A model generated the notes under the pieces. That model saw only the letters and a list, made by a program, of their open reading frames with translations. It had not been told where the DNA came from and searched no databases. Position numbers and translations under genes: made by a program. A stretch of DNA of 64,000 nucleotides from Pirellulales bacterium (lineage in GTDB: Bacteria; Planctomycetota; Planctomycetia; Pirellulales; Lacipirellulaceae): assembly GCA_028279215.1 (NCBI GenBank), contig JANQOF010000036.1, positions 26,639-90,638 on the forward strand. The letters are read 5' to 3'. This document shows, piece by piece, positions 28,393 to 37,817 of the stretch (positions are counted from its first letter, which is position 1; each line of letters starts with the position of its first letter).

Positions 28393-28683
28393 TTAGTCGC
28401 CCAGCACCGCCGGCACTAGGTAGCCTTCGTCGTTGTGTTTGGGGGCGCCCGCTAGCGCGGCGTCGCGAGAAAGGCTGGCGGCAACCGCATCGTCCTTAGT
28501 GACGTTGTGTAGTTCGACGGCGTGCGCCATAGGCTCAACGCCCTCGGTGTCGACCTCGGCCAGCTGGTCGACGTAGGTAACGATTTGCCCGAGTTCCGCC
28601 GTCATCGATTCTAGCTCGGCCGGCGTCAGTATCAGTCGGGCGAGAAGGGCTACCTTTTCGACGTCGGCGGCGGATAGCGACAT
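28393..28683 (-). CDS. gatC: Aspartyl/glutamyl-tRNA amidotransferase subunit C
   Basis: The 96-aa subunit stabilises GatA on GatB. The family pattern is clear: ADVEKVALLARLILTPAELESMTAELGQIVTYVDQLAEVDTEGVEPMAH, and the C-terminal DAALAGAPKHNDEGYLVPAVL. It lies 30 nt before gatA and 27 nt after rpmB, consistent with one operon. Confidence 0.96.
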   Translation of the reverse strand: MSLSAADVEKVALLARLILTPAELESMTAELGQIVTYVDQLAEVDTEGVEPMAHAVELHNVTKDDAVAASLSRDAALAGAPKHNDEGYLVPAVLGD

Positions 28684-28710
28684 GGCGCGGCTAGCTTACT
28701 TGGCGCGAGA

Positions 28711-28983
28711 TTACTTGCCAGATGTTTGAGGTACGGCGAACGGTGCCTGCTGTACCACCTTGCGGATTGCTCCGCCCCGGATGCACTGGGTGCACACCCA
28801 TTGATGCGTGTTCTTGCCGTCGGGGCCCGCGACCTTCACCTTTTGCAGGTTCGGTTTGAATTGCCGGCGGGTAATGCCGGTGACTTTGGTACCCACACCA
28901 CCCAGGTATTTCTTCTTACCACGGATCGTGACTTGGTTGCCCATCTGCGGCCCCTTGCCGCAAACTTCGCATTGCTTGGCCAT
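28711..28983 (-). CDS. rpmB: 50S ribosomal protein L28
   Basis: The 90-aa protein begins MAKQCEVCGKGPQMGNQVTI and continues RRQFKPNLQKVKV and THQWVCTQCIRGGAIRKV, matching L28. Both CxxC pairs (CEVC and CTQC) are kept, so this is the zinc-binding form. Start 28983 is the conserved one; the frame to 29172 only adds non-family residues. Confidence 0.96.
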   Translation of the reverse strand: MAKQCEVCGKGPQMGNQVTIRGKKKYLGGVGTKVTGITRRQFKPNLQKVKVAGPDGKNTHQWVCTQCIRGGAIRKVVQQAPFAVPQTSGK

Positions 28984-29104
28984 GACTACAAACTCGCTTA
29001 CTCGACGATTCGGCACTCGCCCCACCTGCTGGGTTGCAAGTGGCGGAAAGCTCGTAAGTATACCCGCCGCAACGAGATATACAACGCCCATTGGGGCGGG
29101 TTGG

Positions 29105-29932
29105 CTAAGCGCCCTGGATGAACTGAAGCACCTGGGCCATGAGCGCAGGATTCGCCGCAACGGCTTCGCCACTGTGAACCGTGGCCTTGCCTTGCCAGTC
29201 GCAGAATTTGCCGCCCGCTTCTTCGATGATGGGCTGCAGGGCCGCGGCGTCCCATAGATTCATCCCGGGGTCGATCATCACGTCGGCCCTGCCTGTGGCC
29301 ACCATCAGGTAGCCATAGGCATCGCCCCAAGTTCGGGCCAGGCGCACCTTTTCGTCGAGTTCCAGATACGCGGATAGACCCTCGCCGGAGGTTCGCTTGC
29401 GGAAGCTTCCCACCTCGCTGGTGAGCAGCAACGCCTGGCCGAGGGTGGGGGTTTGACCGATCCGTGCTTGCGTAGGAGAGCGGTCGCCCCGCTGATGCCA
29501 TGTGCCGGTGCCGCGGGCAGCGTAAATCACCTCGTCGAGCGCGGGGGCTCGGATGACGCCTAACTCGGGGTTCCCTTCATCGACGCTGCCGTCCGGGGTG
29601 CTCAGCACTCCGATAAGCGTGGTGTAGAGAGGAATTTCGTGAATGAACGACTTCGTTCCGTCGATAGGGTCGAGCACCCACGTATACCCGGAACTGCCAG
29701 GGCTCTGGCCAAATTCTTCGCCTACGACACCGTCGTCCGGGAAACGCTCGGCTATCTGGTCACGCAACAGGCGTTCGGCGGCGCGATCGGCCGCGGTAAC
29801 CGGCGAATCGTCCCCTTTCCGTTCGACCTCCAGCGTCGGTTGTCGGAAGTACTCAAGGGTGACGTCGCCGGCTTGGCGGGCGATCTCGAGGGCCCAGTCG
29901 AGACGCTGTTGGATGGGGGATGGCTTGCTCAT
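29105..29932 (-). CDS. Inositol-monophosphatase-family phosphatase (histidinol-phosphatase type)
   Basis: The 275-aa protein carries the lithium-sensitive phosphatase metal sites: GVVGEEFG (Glu), WVLDPIDGTKSFIHEIPLYTTLIGV (DPxDGT), and MIDPGMNLWDAAALQPIIEEAGG (W-D-x-A). The DGTKSFIHEIPLY variant is typical of the HisN-like branch that dephosphorylates histidinol phosphate, but inositol phosphate or other small sugars remain possible. Start 29932 gives normal family length. It is the first minus-strand gene of the gat group; the divergent gene on the plus strand starts 233 nt away. Confidence 0.88.
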   Translation of the reverse strand: MSKPSPIQQRLDWALEIARQAGDVTLEYFRQPTLEVERKGDDSPVTAADRAAERLLRDQIAERFPDDGVVGEEFGQSPGSSGYTWVLDPIDGTKSFIHEIPLYTTLIGVLSTPDGSVDEGNPELGVIRAPALDEVIYAARGTGTWHQRGDRSPTQARIGQTPTLGQALLLTSEVGSFRKRTSGEGLSAYLELDEKVRLARTWGDAYGYLMVATGRADVMIDPGMNLWDAAALQPIIEEAGGKFCDWQGKATVHSGEAVAANPALMAQVLQFIQGA

Positions 29933-30165
29933 GGCAACTAGGCTACCACGACAGCAGTCGCTGCGTTGAGGGGGCCAGCTTGCGAGGGTTATGTCGATTG
30001 GCTTGCCGCGTCCCAAATCCCTATGCCGCTAGTATTTAGCTTGATTGACCCAGCCGACTGTTTAGAATGAGGGGGTAGGAATTACCGCTTGCGGATCGTT
30101 GCCGCGTTGGGTCGACTGTCCGGTGGCCCCGGTGAAGGTGCTCGCCCACTCAAGGAGGATTTGCG

Positions 30166-30534
30166 ATGCAAAACAGAGTGCGATCGGTTGCCCTGGTGTC
30201 GATCGGTACGTTGGTCGGGACCACATTGTTGACCTGTGCAGTGGGACAGCCGGAGCTTGCCGAAGCGCCTGCTGTGGAAGCTTTGCGACCAAGCGGTGAG
30301 GTACCGCCGGGTTGCCTGCAGGTGGTTTCGGAGCCTGGTGCTCCGATTGTGGCAGTAGTGTACGATCCGCAACAACAAGTGTTGGGCGTGTACCACGTCG
30401 ATCGCACAACCGGAGAAATTGAACTCAAGAGCATCCGTCAAATTCAATGGGATTTGCAGATGCTCCATTGGCACGGCAAAAAGCCGTTGCCTGCAGATGT
30501 CAAGAAGAAGCTGGAGGCGATGCGACGCGGTTAG
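30166..30534 (+). CDS. Small secreted protein, unknown
   Basis: The 122-aa product starts with a signal peptide (VRSVALVSIGTLVGTTLLTCAVG). The mature part has one compact conserved-looking block, IVAVVYDPQQQVLGVYHVDRTTGEIELKSIRQIQWDLQM, rich in beta-strand residues, and a lysine-rich end (KKKLEAMRRG). AAGGAGG precedes the ATG with good spacing, so the start is firm. It is probably planctomycete-specific; I assign no function. Directly upstream of the HTH/transmembrane gene. Confidence 0.8.
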   Translation: MQNRVRSVALVSIGTLVGTTLLTCAVGQPELAEAPAVEALRPSGEVPPGCLQVVSEPGAPIVAVVYDPQQQVLGVYHVDRTTGEIELKSIRQIQWDLQMLHWHGKKPLPADVKKKLEAMRRG

Positions 30535-30586
30535 CTTCGCGCGTAGCCGCTCGCAATTCCAGCTAGACGCCGCTTAGAGAGCCGCC

Positions 30587-32188
30587 ATGGATCCGAAGTT
30601 CGTTAAGTTGGAAGAAGCTGCCGAGCAGCTCAGCATTAGCACCGATCATCTCAACGCGCTCCGCGAAGAAGGGAAACTCCGGGCCTATCGCGATGGTGCG
30701 AGCTGGAAGTTTCGCACGGAAGAAATCGACCAAATGGCCGCCAGCGGTGTGCCCGACATCGAGGCCGAAGAGAGCGGTATCAATCTCGATCTCGACGACC
30801 TGTCGCTTGGCGACGAGATATCTCTCGACGACGATCCGGAGACCGAAGGCTCGTCGTCGCCTGAAACTACGGATGTTGCCTCGGAGGACGACCCGCTCGA
30901 GTTGGGGTTGGCACCGAGCGACTCGGGTCTGAGCGATCTGGAACTGGCGGACGACGACTTGGACTTGGCCACGGGAAGCTCCGCCGATTTGTCGGTCGAC
31001 CTCGACGGCGCCCCAGCCGAGGCGGCGCAAAGCGACGGCGAGTTGGAGTTGGACCTCAAAATGGAGGGCGACGACGATCCCGCGTCCATCCTCCTGAGCG
31101 AAGCGGAATTGGGCGACAGCGACCGTCCACCGAGCACGATCATTGGCAAAGCGGAGCTCGACGACGAACTTGACCTCGTGCTGCCGGCCGAAGGGGAACC
31201 ATCCGATTCCGGGCCGACGACGAGCGACGTGCGGCTTGCTGATCTTGAAGATCTCGATGGTGGTTCCGGCGCGACAGGCGACCTGCCCGGCGTGGAGGAA
31301 GTGACAGCCGACTTCGACAACGTTGAAGAGCTGGAAATCGATTTGGAAGCCGAGTCGAGCCGCATTCTTACGCCCGAGGATTTGGAGGCCGCCCAAGCGG
31401 CCGGAGGTCAGGCCCAGCAAAAGGCCCCCGAAACGAGCGATTTAGAACTTGAAATCGAGGAAGACTACGGCCTGGCGCCAGACAGCGGCGCGGGGCTTAC
31501 CGGATTGTCAGGGCTCGGCGGCGGCGACGACGATAGTTTGGTTGCCGGTTCCGAAATCAACCTCGAAGGCAGTTCGCCTTCGGGCGACGCAGGGCTCACG
31601 GGCCTGTCGGCCTTGGAGCTTGACTCGGATGATGACGACGACGATTTCGTGCTCGGCGATGGCAGCGACCTGACGCTATCGTCGGCCGACAGTGGAATCA
31701 ATCTGTCGCCAGCCGATAGCGGGCTGTCGCTCGACGACGCAGCCGTGGAACTCACCGGTTCGGCGATTGGAAGCGGGATCGACTTTAGTGAGGCATCGGG
31801 TTTGGTATCCGACGAGCCAGCCGGCGACTTCGAGCTGACCCCACTGGCCGAAGATGCTGGAGGTGAAGAAGAGGACGATAGCTCGCAGGTGATCGCGCTC
31901 GATGCGTTCGAGGAGCAGCAAGAAGCCGACGACCTGTTGGGCGCGGGGGCTGGACCTGGCGCAGCCGCAGCCATGCCAGCCGCGTCGTTTGGCCAAGGCG
32001 CGGTCGTTTCGCGGGCGGATAATCAATTTACTGGTTGGAACGTGGCCTTTCTGGCTTTGTGTTTGGTGCTTCTGAGCTTGTGTGGCATGATGGCTCTGGA
32101 TGTCGTTCGCAGCATGTGGAGTTGGAACGAGCCGTATCAGGTGAATAGCACGCTGATCGACAGCCTTAGCGGATTTCTGTTTCCTTAA
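30587..32188 (+). CDS. Excisionase-type helix-turn-helix protein with long acidic linker and C-terminal membrane helix
   Basis: Residues 1-55 form a MerR/excisionase-like HTH (FVKLEEAAEQLSISTDHLNALREEGKLRAYRDGASWKFRTEEID). Residues about 60-460 are highly acidic and low-complexity, full of Asp, Glu, Ser, Gly and Leu, with loosely repeated units such as ADSGINLSPADSGLSLDDA. A single hydrophobic helix, WNVAFLALCLVLLSLCGMMAL, lies near residue 490, followed by about 25 residues. The order implies a membrane-tethered protein with a cytoplasmic DNA-binding-type head on a long flexible arm. Function unknown; similar architectures occur in planctomycetes, to my recollection. A Shine-Dalgarno-like AGAG lies upstream. 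Confidence 0.85.
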   Translation: MDPKFVKLEEAAEQLSISTDHLNALREEGKLRAYRDGASWKFRTEEIDQMAASGVPDIEAEESGINLDLDDLSLGDEISLDDDPETEGSSSPETTDVASEDDPLELGLAPSDSGLSDLELADDDLDLATGSSADLSVDLDGAPAEAAQSDGELELDLKMEGDDDPASILLSEAELGDSDRPPSTIIGKAELDDELDLVLPAEGEPSDSGPTTSDVRLADLEDLDGGSGATGDLPGVEEVTADFDNVEELEIDLEAESSRILTPEDLEAAQAAGGQAQQKAPETSDLELEIEEDYGLAPDSGAGLTGLSGLGGGDDDSLVAGSEINLEGSSPSGDAGLTGLSALELDSDDDDDDFVLGDGSDLTLSSADSGINLSPADSGLSLDDAAVELTGSAIGSGIDFSEASGLVSDEPAGDFELTPLAEDAGGEEEDDSSQVIALDAFEEQQEADDLLGAGAGPGAAAAMPAASFGQGAVVSRADNQFTGWNVAFLALCLVLLSLCGMMALDVVRSMWSWNEPYQVNSTLIDSLSGFLFP

Positions 32189-32333
32189 CGGCCGTTGCGG
32201 CATTCTGTCGCACCGTCGGCATCTGGGTGGCCCGATACCTCGGCGAAGGTCTATAATGCAAGGCAACCACGCGGCGGGGTGGTTCTGCCCGGCAAGTGCG
32301 TGCTTCCCGCCCCATGTCCCGCCTGGTAATTCA

Positions 32334-33473
32334 ATGCCTGCATGGTACTGCTGTCGCTTTCGGTGCTTTGTCTCTTCTGTGGTTTGCTTGAGTCTTGCAG
32401 TGGGCTGTGGCGAATCACCACAGGTTCGCAGCTACGACGTACCCCGAAATCCAAGGCTTGCCGAGTCGCGGGCGGTTGAACGAGCCGGCGAAGCTACGCC
32501 AACGCGGATGATCGCCGCCATCGTGCCGCGCAAGTCGCAGGCATGGTTCGTGAAAGTCACCGGACCCGAACGCAGTGTGGATGAGGTGGCCGACGCGGTA
32601 CTTGCCTTCGTCGCCGATATCGAGCCATCGGCCAATGATCCCGACGCGATCGAGTGGAGCGCGCCCGAGGCGTGGAAAGATGGCGGCGAGCGGATGATGC
32701 GAGAAGCCACATTCGTGTTACCTGAAGGCGATCCGCCGCTGGAGGTTGCGATTTCTAAACTCGATTTCACGGGAGATCGCGAGGAGCGACTGCTCGCCAA
32801 TATCAATCGCTGGCGGGGCCAGCTTGGGCTGCCGGACGTAAGCGTATTGGACGAAGCTGCGGGAGTGACGGAAATAGACTTGATGGGTGAGCCAGCTTGG
32901 GTGCTTGATGCCGTCGGCAAGGCGAGTGCCGCGTCGATGACGCCGCCGATGATGCGGGGCGGAACTCCCTTTGCTGGCCGATCAGCGATGCCACCTAGTT
33001 CGCCGCCACCTGCGACCAACACGGCCCGGCCGCAGTTGCGCTTCGAACCAGGCGACGGATGGCGCGAGCTTGGTCGTGGTGCCATGGGTAGCCGTAGCTT
33101 TGGGCTCGGCGAGGGCGATCTACAAACCGTGGTTAAGCTGTCCGACTTCCCCCCAGTCGGTGCGATGTCGGATCCGAGAGCCAATATCGATCGCTGGCGT
33201 GGCCAACTCGGTCAGCCGCCGCTGGGCGACCAGAAGCTTGAGGAAGTCACCGAGGCGGTCGCGATTGGGGAAGGCGATGGAGTGCTTACGCTAATCACTT
33301 CGCCGGACGACTCGCAGGCAATGCTGGTCGCCATGGTGGTCCACCTTGACCATGTGTGGTTCTTCCAACTCATGGGCACGCCGACTTCGGTTGCTGAGCA
33401 CCGTGACGAATTCGTCGAATGGCTGGCAACCGTCCGGATGGAAACAGGCAGCGACGAGAAGGAGGGCGCGTGA
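32334..33473 (+). CDS. Lipoprotein with two related domains, unknown
   Basis: The 379-aa product starts with a lipoprotein signal: basic residues, SSVVCLSLAVGC with the lipobox cysteine near residue 25. Two halves are related: ANINRWRGQLGLPDVSVLDEA (first) and ANIDRWRGQLGQPPLGDQKLE (second), each after a strand-rich segment (EVAISKLDFTGD; QTVVKLSDFPPVG). They are joined by a Pro/Ser/Thr-rich linker near residue 220. It overlaps the next gene by one base (TGATG), so it is translationally coupled to the cytochrome c biogenesis protein and may serve that pathway. I know no function for it. Confidence 0.8.
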   Translation: MPAWYCCRFRCFVSSVVCLSLAVGCGESPQVRSYDVPRNPRLAESRAVERAGEATPTRMIAAIVPRKSQAWFVKVTGPERSVDEVADAVLAFVADIEPSANDPDAIEWSAPEAWKDGGERMMREATFVLPEGDPPLEVAISKLDFTGDREERLLANINRWRGQLGLPDVSVLDEAAGVTEIDLMGEPAWVLDAVGKASAASMTPPMMRGGTPFAGRSAMPPSSPPPATNTARPQLRFEPGDGWRELGRGAMGSRSFGLGEGDLQTVVKLSDFPPVGAMSDPRANIDRWRGQLGQPPLGDQKLEEVTEAVAIGEGDGVLTLITSPDDSQAMLVAMVVHLDHVWFFQLMGTPTSVAEHRDEFVEWLATVRMETGSDEKEGA

Positions 33474-36400
33474 TGGCTACCGCCGAACTATCGAATCGCG
33501 ATTCCTTTGGGGCCCACGCGGCATCGTCGGCGATACGCCACGACGCGGACCCACTGGCGACCATTTGGGCGGCCTTCGCATCGCTTCGGCTAACCGTGGT
33601 CTTGCTTTCGTTGCTGACGGTGTTGGTGTTCTTTGGCACGTTAGCCCAAGCGAGCCATGACGTGTGGTACGTGGTGCGCGAGGGGTACTTCCGCGTCTGG
33701 TTTGCATGGATTGAATTTCAAACCCTGCCCGCTTTGTTGAGTGTGTTCAAGCCCAATAAGATCGAGCTCCCGGGCGGCTTCTATTTTCCCGGTGGGTATC
33801 TGATTGGCGCGGTGATGGCGGTCAACCTGATCGCCGCGCACAGCATGCGGTACAACGTGCTCGCCAGGGGAGCACGTCTGAGCTCCGCGTTAGCCCTCTT
33901 GGCTCTGGGCATCGCCGCCACGTGGTGGGTAATCACCTATGCCCTGTCGTCGCCGGAAGCGGCCAGCGTCTCGCCAGTGTTTGCCGAGCGCCTCTGGCTA
34001 TTGTTGCGGGCGCTTTTTGCCGGGGTGGCGTTGGGGCTGGCCTACGTCCTCACGTTGGCATGGAGTCACTTGCGCAAGCCAGAGTGGTTTGCGCTCGCGG
34101 CATTCGATGCAGTTTTATTGGCCGCGGCCGCCTATTTGTTCGCCGTTCCCGAGTGGCGGATCAACGACGCCGGCATGCGGATCGTGTGGCAATTGCTCCA
34201 AGCTACCGCGGCCGGCGCCTTGCTGATGGCCAGTGCCTGGCTGCTGTTTGGCAAACGGTCGGGCGTCGTGCTGTTGCACATTGGCATCGCACTGTTCATG
34301 GCGCACGAATTCTATGTCGGTGAGACCAATGTCGAAGCGAACATGGCGATCGAGGAAGGCGAAACGGTCAACTACGCCATGGATATTCGCCAGTCGGAAC
34401 TTGCGATTATCGACCGTTCCGACGATGAAACCGATCGCGTGACTGTGATTCCCGACGCAATGCTCATGCAGGCAGCGGCCGCGCCGAGCGGCTCTGCCGG
34501 ACGGGTGATCAGCCACCCCGACCTGCCGGTCGACGTGCGAATCGTCGATTACTTTGCCAACTCAAGCATCAAGCCAGCGGAGCCGTCGGACGACAACAAG
34601 GCCACACTCGGCGCAGGGCAGCAGATCGTGGCCGTAGAGCTTCCCAATGTTTCGGGTGTGGGTAGCGCAAGCGATTTCCCATCGGCGTACGTCGAACTGC
34701 TCGATAAAGAATCAGGCGAAAGTCTAGGCACGGTGATGGTGACGAACTTGTTCGACCCGTACATCCTAAGCCGCAGTCCCAGGTTAGTGCGAATGCCTGG
34801 CGTTCCCGTCGAAGCCCTGGGTGAGCAGACGGTAGAGTTTGAAGATACCCCGTTGGCGGTCGCGCTGCGTTTCGAGCGCGTCTACAAGCCGTACGACGTG
34901 ACGCTGTTGGATTTCGAGCATGAAAAGTACATGGGCACGGGAATGGCCAAGAGCTATGCCTCGGTGATCAAGCTCGTCGACCACGAGGTCGATACCGAGT
35001 TGATGGCCAAGACTTGGATGAACAACCCGCTGCGCTACCGTGGCGAGACGTTCTACCAATCGGGCTTCAACGAAGTGACCGGCACCGGTACGGTGCTGCA
35101 AGTGGTGAAGAACGAGAGTTGGATGCTACCTTACATCGCTTGCGCCCTGGTAGCCGTAGGCATGCTCGTGCATTTTGGCCAGACACTGCTGCGATTTCTC
35201 AATCGTCGCTTACGTGAATTGCGGCAGTTGCAGGACGAAAATCCGACGTCCACCGCGGTTTGGTACCTGCGGCCGGAAATCATCATACCTGGCATTGCCG
35301 CGCTATTGGCTGCGGGGTATTTGGGCTCGAAGTTTCGCGTCGAGGAGGTCGTTGTCGACGACATGTCGGTCAGCGATTTCGCCACGGTGCCGGTACTCGA
35401 CGAAGGGCGGGTGAAACCCATCGATACGGTCGCGCGAAACCTGCTGCAAGCGATGAGTTCACGGCAAGAAGCGGTGATCGACGTGGAAACGGAAGAGAAA
35501 ATTCCGGCTACGCAATGGCTACTCGATTTCGTTGCTCGTAAACCGGATGCCATGGAGGCCTATATCTTCCGGATCACGAACTTGGAAGTCATCGACACGC
35601 TCAGCCTCGATCGTCGCCCCGGCTTCTACCGCTATTCCTTCAATGAAATCGACGAGAATATCGAAACCCTGCACGAAGAAGTTTTGGCGACCAAGGACGT
35701 AGAGGATGAGGAACTGACTCGTTTTCAGCGCGACGTTCGGCAGTTGTGGGAGCAAAGGAGGATTTGCATCGACTTGGCCAACTCGTTCGATATGGTTCGG
35801 TTTCGCGGACCGGAAACCGTGCTAGTCGATCTTGCGACGGCGGCCGAACGGGCGCTCGTTATGAACGCGCCGGAACCAATACCTCCCGCAACAGCGGATG
35901 GGCACTGGTTGACCTTGTACGAGTCGGATCTACGCGATCATTGCTTCAAGTTGAAGCAGGAGATGGGAGCCACGCTGGCCAATACGCCGCCCGTGGTGCA
36001 GTCGGTCGTCGACAGGTTCGGCGACCATCCAGTAAACGACGCCTACATGCAGCTGGCTCAAGTGCTAGAGTCGTACCGGAGTGGTGATGCCAGGCAGTAC
36101 GACACATCGCTCGAAGAAGTCTATCAGGCTGCCGATGAGTACGAGGAGCAGTTGAACGATTCCGCGAATGCGGAGTTCGTAGGCTCGCTCAAGACGGTTG
36201 AAAAGTTGAATATGGATCGCGTTCGCTTTGAGTATCTATTCAACTCGACTTCACCGTTCTATTACTGCATGGTGTTGTATCTGATCGCGATGGTTCTGGC
36301 GGCGGGTGCGTGGCTCGTATGGCCGCAGGTGCTCGGTCGCAGCGCGATCGCGATTATCGTCGTGACATTGATTGTGCACACGCTCGCCATCGCGGCGCGG

Positions 36401-37162
36401 ATGTATATCTCCGACCGGCCGCCAATTACCAACCTCTACACCACGGCCATCTGCATCGGCTGGGCGGTCGTGCTATTCATGCTGGTGTTGGAGTCCATCT
36501 TCAAGCTCGGGATTGGCGGATTTGTGGCTGGCGCGGTTGGCTTCGCCACGCTGCTGATCGCTCACAATCTGGGTCTCGACGAAGACACCTTTACCGTCAT
36601 GCAGGCGGTGCTCGATACCCAGTTCTGGCTTGCGACCCATGTAATCACGATCAATCTAGGCTACGCGACGACCATGCTCGCCGGGTGTTTGGGCATTGTT
36701 TACGTGATCGCCGTCCACCTGCTGAACCTCTTCGACGAGAAGCAGACCAAACAACTGGCCGCCATGATGTATGGCTCGCTCTGCTTTGCCATTCTGTTTA
36801 GTTTTGTTGGTACGGTGCTCGGCGGATTATGGGCCGACGATTCTTGGGGGCGATTCTGGGGCTGGGATCCGAAGGAAAACGGCGCGCTAATGATCGTGTT
36901 GTGGAACGCCGTAGCCCTGCACGCGCGGTGGGGCAAGATGGTTGGTGCCCGGGGACTGGCGCTATTGACCATTGTGGGCAACGTCGTGACAGCGTGGAGT
37001 TGGTTTGGTGTGAATCAACTTGGTCAGGGGCTACACAATTACGGATTCAGCGACGGCCTGGCAGCCAATTTATTCTGGTTCGTCGTCAGCCAGGCAGTGG
37101 TGCTGGTGGTAGGCTTGATTCCGTGGCACGATACGCCGGCGAAGGGTGCCAAGGTTGGTTAA
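33473..37162 (+). CDS. ResB-CcsA fusion, system II cytochrome c synthase
   Basis: The 1229-aa protein contains both halves of the system II cytochrome c biogenesis complex. Residues about 25-600 are ResB/Ccs1-like: membrane segments from LTVVLLSLLTVLVFFGTLAQ onwards, a large periplasmic domain, and YRGETFYQSGFNE. Residues about 960-1225 are CcsA-like with about eight membrane segments and the haem-handling WWD-type motif WGWDPKENGALMIVLWNAV. A middle soluble region (about 640-920) is additional. The complex delivers haem to apocytochromes at the outer membrane face. Translational coupling to the lipoprotein gene fixes the ATG at 33473. Confidence 0.92.
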   Translation: MATAELSNRDSFGAHAASSAIRHDADPLATIWAAFASLRLTVVLLSLLTVLVFFGTLAQASHDVWYVVREGYFRVWFAWIEFQTLPALLSVFKPNKIELPGGFYFPGGYLIGAVMAVNLIAAHSMRYNVLARGARLSSALALLALGIAATWWVITYALSSPEAASVSPVFAERLWLLLRALFAGVALGLAYVLTLAWSHLRKPEWFALAAFDAVLLAAAAYLFAVPEWRINDAGMRIVWQLLQATAAGALLMASAWLLFGKRSGVVLLHIGIALFMAHEFYVGETNVEANMAIEEGETVNYAMDIRQSELAIIDRSDDETDRVTVIPDAMLMQAAAAPSGSAGRVISHPDLPVDVRIVDYFANSSIKPAEPSDDNKATLGAGQQIVAVELPNVSGVGSASDFPSAYVELLDKESGESLGTVMVTNLFDPYILSRSPRLVRMPGVPVEALGEQTVEFEDTPLAVALRFERVYKPYDVTLLDFEHEKYMGTGMAKSYASVIKLVDHEVDTELMAKTWMNNPLRYRGETFYQSGFNEVTGTGTVLQVVKNESWMLPYIACALVAVGMLVHFGQTLLRFLNRRLRELRQLQDENPTSTAVWYLRPEIIIPGIAALLAAGYLGSKFRVEEVVVDDMSVSDFATVPVLDEGRVKPIDTVARNLLQAMSSRQEAVIDVETEEKIPATQWLLDFVARKPDAMEAYIFRITNLEVIDTLSLDRRPGFYRYSFNEIDENIETLHEEVLATKDVEDEELTRFQRDVRQLWEQRRICIDLANSFDMVRFRGPETVLVDLATAAERALVMNAPEPIPPATADGHWLTLYESDLRDHCFKLKQEMGATLANTPPVVQSVVDRFGDHPVNDAYMQLAQVLESYRSGDARQYDTSLEEVYQAADEYEEQLNDSANAEFVGSLKTVEKLNMDRVRFEYLFNSTSPFYYCMVLYLIAMVLAAGAWLVWPQVLGRSAIAIIVVTLIVHTLAIAARMYISDRPPITNLYTTAICIGWAVVLFMLVLESIFKLGIGGFVAGAVGFATLLIAHNLGLDEDTFTVMQAVLDTQFWLATHVITINLGYATTMLAGCLGIVYVIAVHLLNLFDEKQTKQLAAMMYGSLCFAILFSFVGTVLGGLWADDSWGRFWGWDPKENGALMIVLWNAVALHARWGKMVGARGLALLTIVGNVVTAWSWFGVNQLGQGLHNYGFSDGLAANLFWFVVSQAVVLVVGLIPWHDTPAKGAKVG

Positions 37163-37817
37163 CGACCAGGCGAGCCACTGGCCGATCATGCACGCTGCAA
37201 GATATAGATGGAGCAAGGAAATGGGGCGATGATGGAGATGGGTGTATAGGTCATTGGGGACTGTCACGGTGTCGCTTGCGACAGGAGGTTAGGTTGCTTG
37301 CCTCTTGGGCGACGCCCACCGACAATCGGCCGAATCTGACGCCTCGAGTGGCGAGGGCTCTTGCGGTCAACTTTCGCCGCCATCCAGTGGAGAAATTTCC
37401 ATTTCTCAGTGGAAAGTAGGCCACTCGATGTGGTAGTGTACACCCATACCGGTGTGCCGCGTGAACTAGCGCTGGACGAACCGGGCTGTGATCCGTGAGG
37501 TTGTGGAGCGGCTGGTAGCTACGGGCGTGTCGGCTGAAATCGGCACGTTTTCAATGGACCGCTCTTCCTCCGTACGGCCCGGAGTTTTCGTCTGGTGGGT
37601 TGGGCGCGGACTGACCGGCGGACGTCCGCCTTTATTGAGGGGTTAGGGATCGGGGGCCAGGGACTCTTGTTCAACGCCAAGCCGAATGCACCAGCTTGTT
37701 AGGAGTTGGAGGTTGGGCGTCGATTGGTCATTGGGCACCTCGTCATTGGACATTTCGATTTCAATTGTCCCTTTTGGTGCGCGCTAGTGGACAATTGGAC
37801 GGTTTGCACTTCCCTTG
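37163..37817. other. Gene-poor stretch downstream of ResB-CcsA
   Basis: No coding frame here has family-like content. The stretch holds simple repetitive words (GTCATTGG at about 37252 and twice near 37727-37750; a G-rich run with AGGGATCGGGGGCCAGGGA near 37643-37661), and a perfect 7-bp hairpin GAGAAAT-TTCC-ATTTCTC at 37390-37407. It may be decayed coding sequence or an accumulation of small repeats. Confidence 0.5.

Noticed and set aside
30685..31365. Serine-rich frame on the minus strand
   Set aside because: Mirror of the acidic low-complexity arm of the plus-strand HTH protein.
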